From contig JANXWQ010000292.1 in the NCBI GenBank assembly GCA_025351065.1, forward strand, positions 1-6,875: a DNA stretch of 6,875 bases, given 5' to 3'. This DNA comes from Chthoniobacter sp. (lineage in GTDB: Bacteria; Verrucomicrobiota; Verrucomicrobiia; Chthoniobacterales; Chthoniobacteraceae). Below, in pieces: positions 6,036-6,875 of the stretch; positions within the stretch are counted from its first letter, which is position 1, and the number at the start of each line of letters is the position of its first letter. The position numbers were made by a program, and so were the translations under genes. The notes under the pieces are model-generated. The model was not told where the DNA came from and searched no databases. It saw only the letters and a list, made by a program, of their open reading frames with translations.

Positions 6036-6298
6036 TGGCCGGCCTGCTCGACGATCAATCGCTCAGCCAGTTTGCGGAATTCTCCCGGCTCCCACGGACG
6101 ATGGGGACTGCGCACGCCTTGCAACAATTCCGCCTCGAGTTGTTGCGGCGTGAGCGGCGGAAATTCGGCATCGTATCGATCATCCGCGCGCTGTTTGAGT
6201 ATGAGCAAGTCCACGACCTGTTCAGCGTTCCCGTAGCGGCGATCGCGCATGAGTTCTTGAACGTAGGCTTCCGCTTTGTCGGAGAGTTTCACAGTCAT
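6032..6298 (-). CDS. parD: ParD-like ribbon-helix-helix antitoxin
   Basis: The 88-residue product starts with a short beta-strand and two helices (TVKLSDKAEAYVQELM ... YGNAEQVVDLLILK, about residues 2-35), the plan of an Arc/MetJ ribbon-helix-helix DNA-binding domain as in ParD. The rest (LTPQQLEAELLQGV ... FRKLAERLIVEQ) is helical and acidic, as expected for the part that binds the toxin. It ends inside the start of parE (ATGA overlap). The ATG at 6298 is preceded by a weak GGAAA. It should neutralise the ParE-like protein and repress the pair's promoter. It starts 30 bases after the stop of the upstream gene, so its promoter is either in that gap or inside the upstream gene. Confidence 0.85.
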   Translation of the reverse strand: MTVKLSDKAEAYVQELMRDRRYGNAEQVVDLLILKQRADDRYDAEFPPLTPQQLEAELLQGVRSPHRPWEPGEFRKLAERLIVEQAGQ

Positions 6299-6328
6299 GG
6301 GTGCATTTTCCGCGGCATCACTAATCCG

Positions 6329-6875
6329 TCAATGAAGCACTTTCACGACGCCCTGTTCGCCGACGGAGAATCCATCGAGCCACGGCTGGCCGGGGACGAC
6401 GACGTAATCCTGCGGCTCGCGGTGCAGTTCCGCGGTCCACGCGGCACCGGAGACGGCGTTGATCTTTCCCGCCGCGATCTTCACCGCGCACGGATACCGC
6501 GCCGAGAAGCTGATCCAGAGCGCTTCGCTCTGATCCATGGGCATGACGACCCCGCCGCGCTGGAGCCAGGAGGCCGGAGCCGTCGCGGGAAAGTCGTCCA
6601 AGGAACGGAGCGGGAACGCGCCGAGGCCGGCGGGCAGCGGGTAAGTCCGGCCGTCGTCGGGAATCCGCAGCGTGCGCTGAAAGGTGATGGTCAGCGCCGG
6701 GAACGATGCGTCGTGCAATCCGGCGGCGCGCAGAGCCGCGGTGCGCAGGGCGGCTTCGATCTCGTCCGCCGTCAAGGTCCGCACCCGGAGGCGATGCCGA
6801 TCCTGCGCCTTGTCGTCGAGCTGCTGAAATCCCCAGCGCGACTCCAGCTCCGCGAGCAAAGCGGTGCGTTCCTCG
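6329..6875 (-). CDS. Conserved protein of unknown function, 5' end outside the window, apparently short C-terminus
   Basis: The frame is open to the window edge, so the true start is unseen; a TTG at 6859 is only an internal codon or an unlikely start. About 181 residues are visible. The first ~65 are helical and charged. The remainder has three segments I recognise from a widespread uncharacterised bacterial protein family: LRIPDDGRTYPLPAGLGAFPL, GGVVMPMDQSEALWISF followed by AVKIAAGKINAVSG, and PQDYVVVPGQPWLDGF. In homologues I recall, the last segment continues with an 'IRQFVAMPLG' block and a further C-terminal part. Here the reading frame stops after VGEQGVVKVLH, only 30 bp from parD. 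The function is unknown; no catalytic motif or membrane segment is visible. Confidence 0.7.
   Translation of the reverse strand, partial: EERTALLAELESRWGFQQLDDKAQDRHRLRVRTLTADEIEAALRTAALRAAGLHDASFPALTITFQRTLRIPDDGRTYPLPAGLGAFPLRSLDDFPATAPASWLQRGGVVMPMDQSEALWISFSARYPCAVKIAAGKINAVSGAAWTAELHREPQDYVVVPGQPWLDGFSVGEQGVVKVLH

Noticed and set aside
5661..6236. Plus-strand open frame opposite parDE
   Set aside because: Its product has no recognisable domain, while both minus-strand genes do and overlap by ATGA.
6304..6332. Promoter for parDE from TTGACG overlapping the upstream stop codon
   Set aside because: Good -35-like hexamer, but the -10 at 17 bp (AAAATG) matches poorly.

Overview
The window looks like chromosomal DNA of a GC-rich bacterium, most likely a member of the Verrucomicrobiota. 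The best evidence is the large secreted glycoside hydrolase. Its C-terminus has a calcium-binding Asp-rich segment followed by a 'W..VPGK.Y.IEY...L...W' module ending in 'FYRV', an ending I associate with secreted proteins of that phylum. The AbrB-type antitoxin with a DPAVWQRE...DRPLPGR tail also fits. Few genes show a clear Shine-Dalgarno sequence. The phylum call is inference.

Layout. At the left edge, 1-170 (+) is the 3' end of a YafQ-type mRNA interferase whose catalytic residues are all in place. A gene-free stretch (171-583) with small inverted repeats follows. Everything from 584 to the right edge is on the minus strand. In the direction of transcription, starting from the right edge, the order is: a conserved gene of unknown function (open at its 5' end and apparently cut short at its 3' end); a ParD/ParE-like toxin-antitoxin pair with a 4-bp ATGA overlap; repeat copy B; an XRE-type regulator, an AbrB-type VapB antitoxin and a PIN-domain VapC toxin; repeat copy A; a gene-poor gap; a large secreted GH16 glycanase; and a degenerate J-domain protein.

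How the parts work together. The window is an accessory region with three toxin-antitoxin loci in under 7 kb. Its most notable structure is a diverged direct repeat of about 130 bp (copies at about 4211-4342 and 5561-5689, roughly 85% identical by hand alignment). One copy lies just downstream of each toxin gene, vapC and parE, in the same orientation. The xre-vapB-vapC module is therefore bracketed by direct repeats, like a cassette. The GH16 enzyme (signal peptide, catalytic domain, two carbohydrate-binding-like modules, a laminin-G/DUF1349-like sandwich, a Ca-binding linker and a C-terminal module) is an unrelated polysaccharide-degrading function. No CRISPR array, tRNA, rRNA, transposase or integrase was seen.
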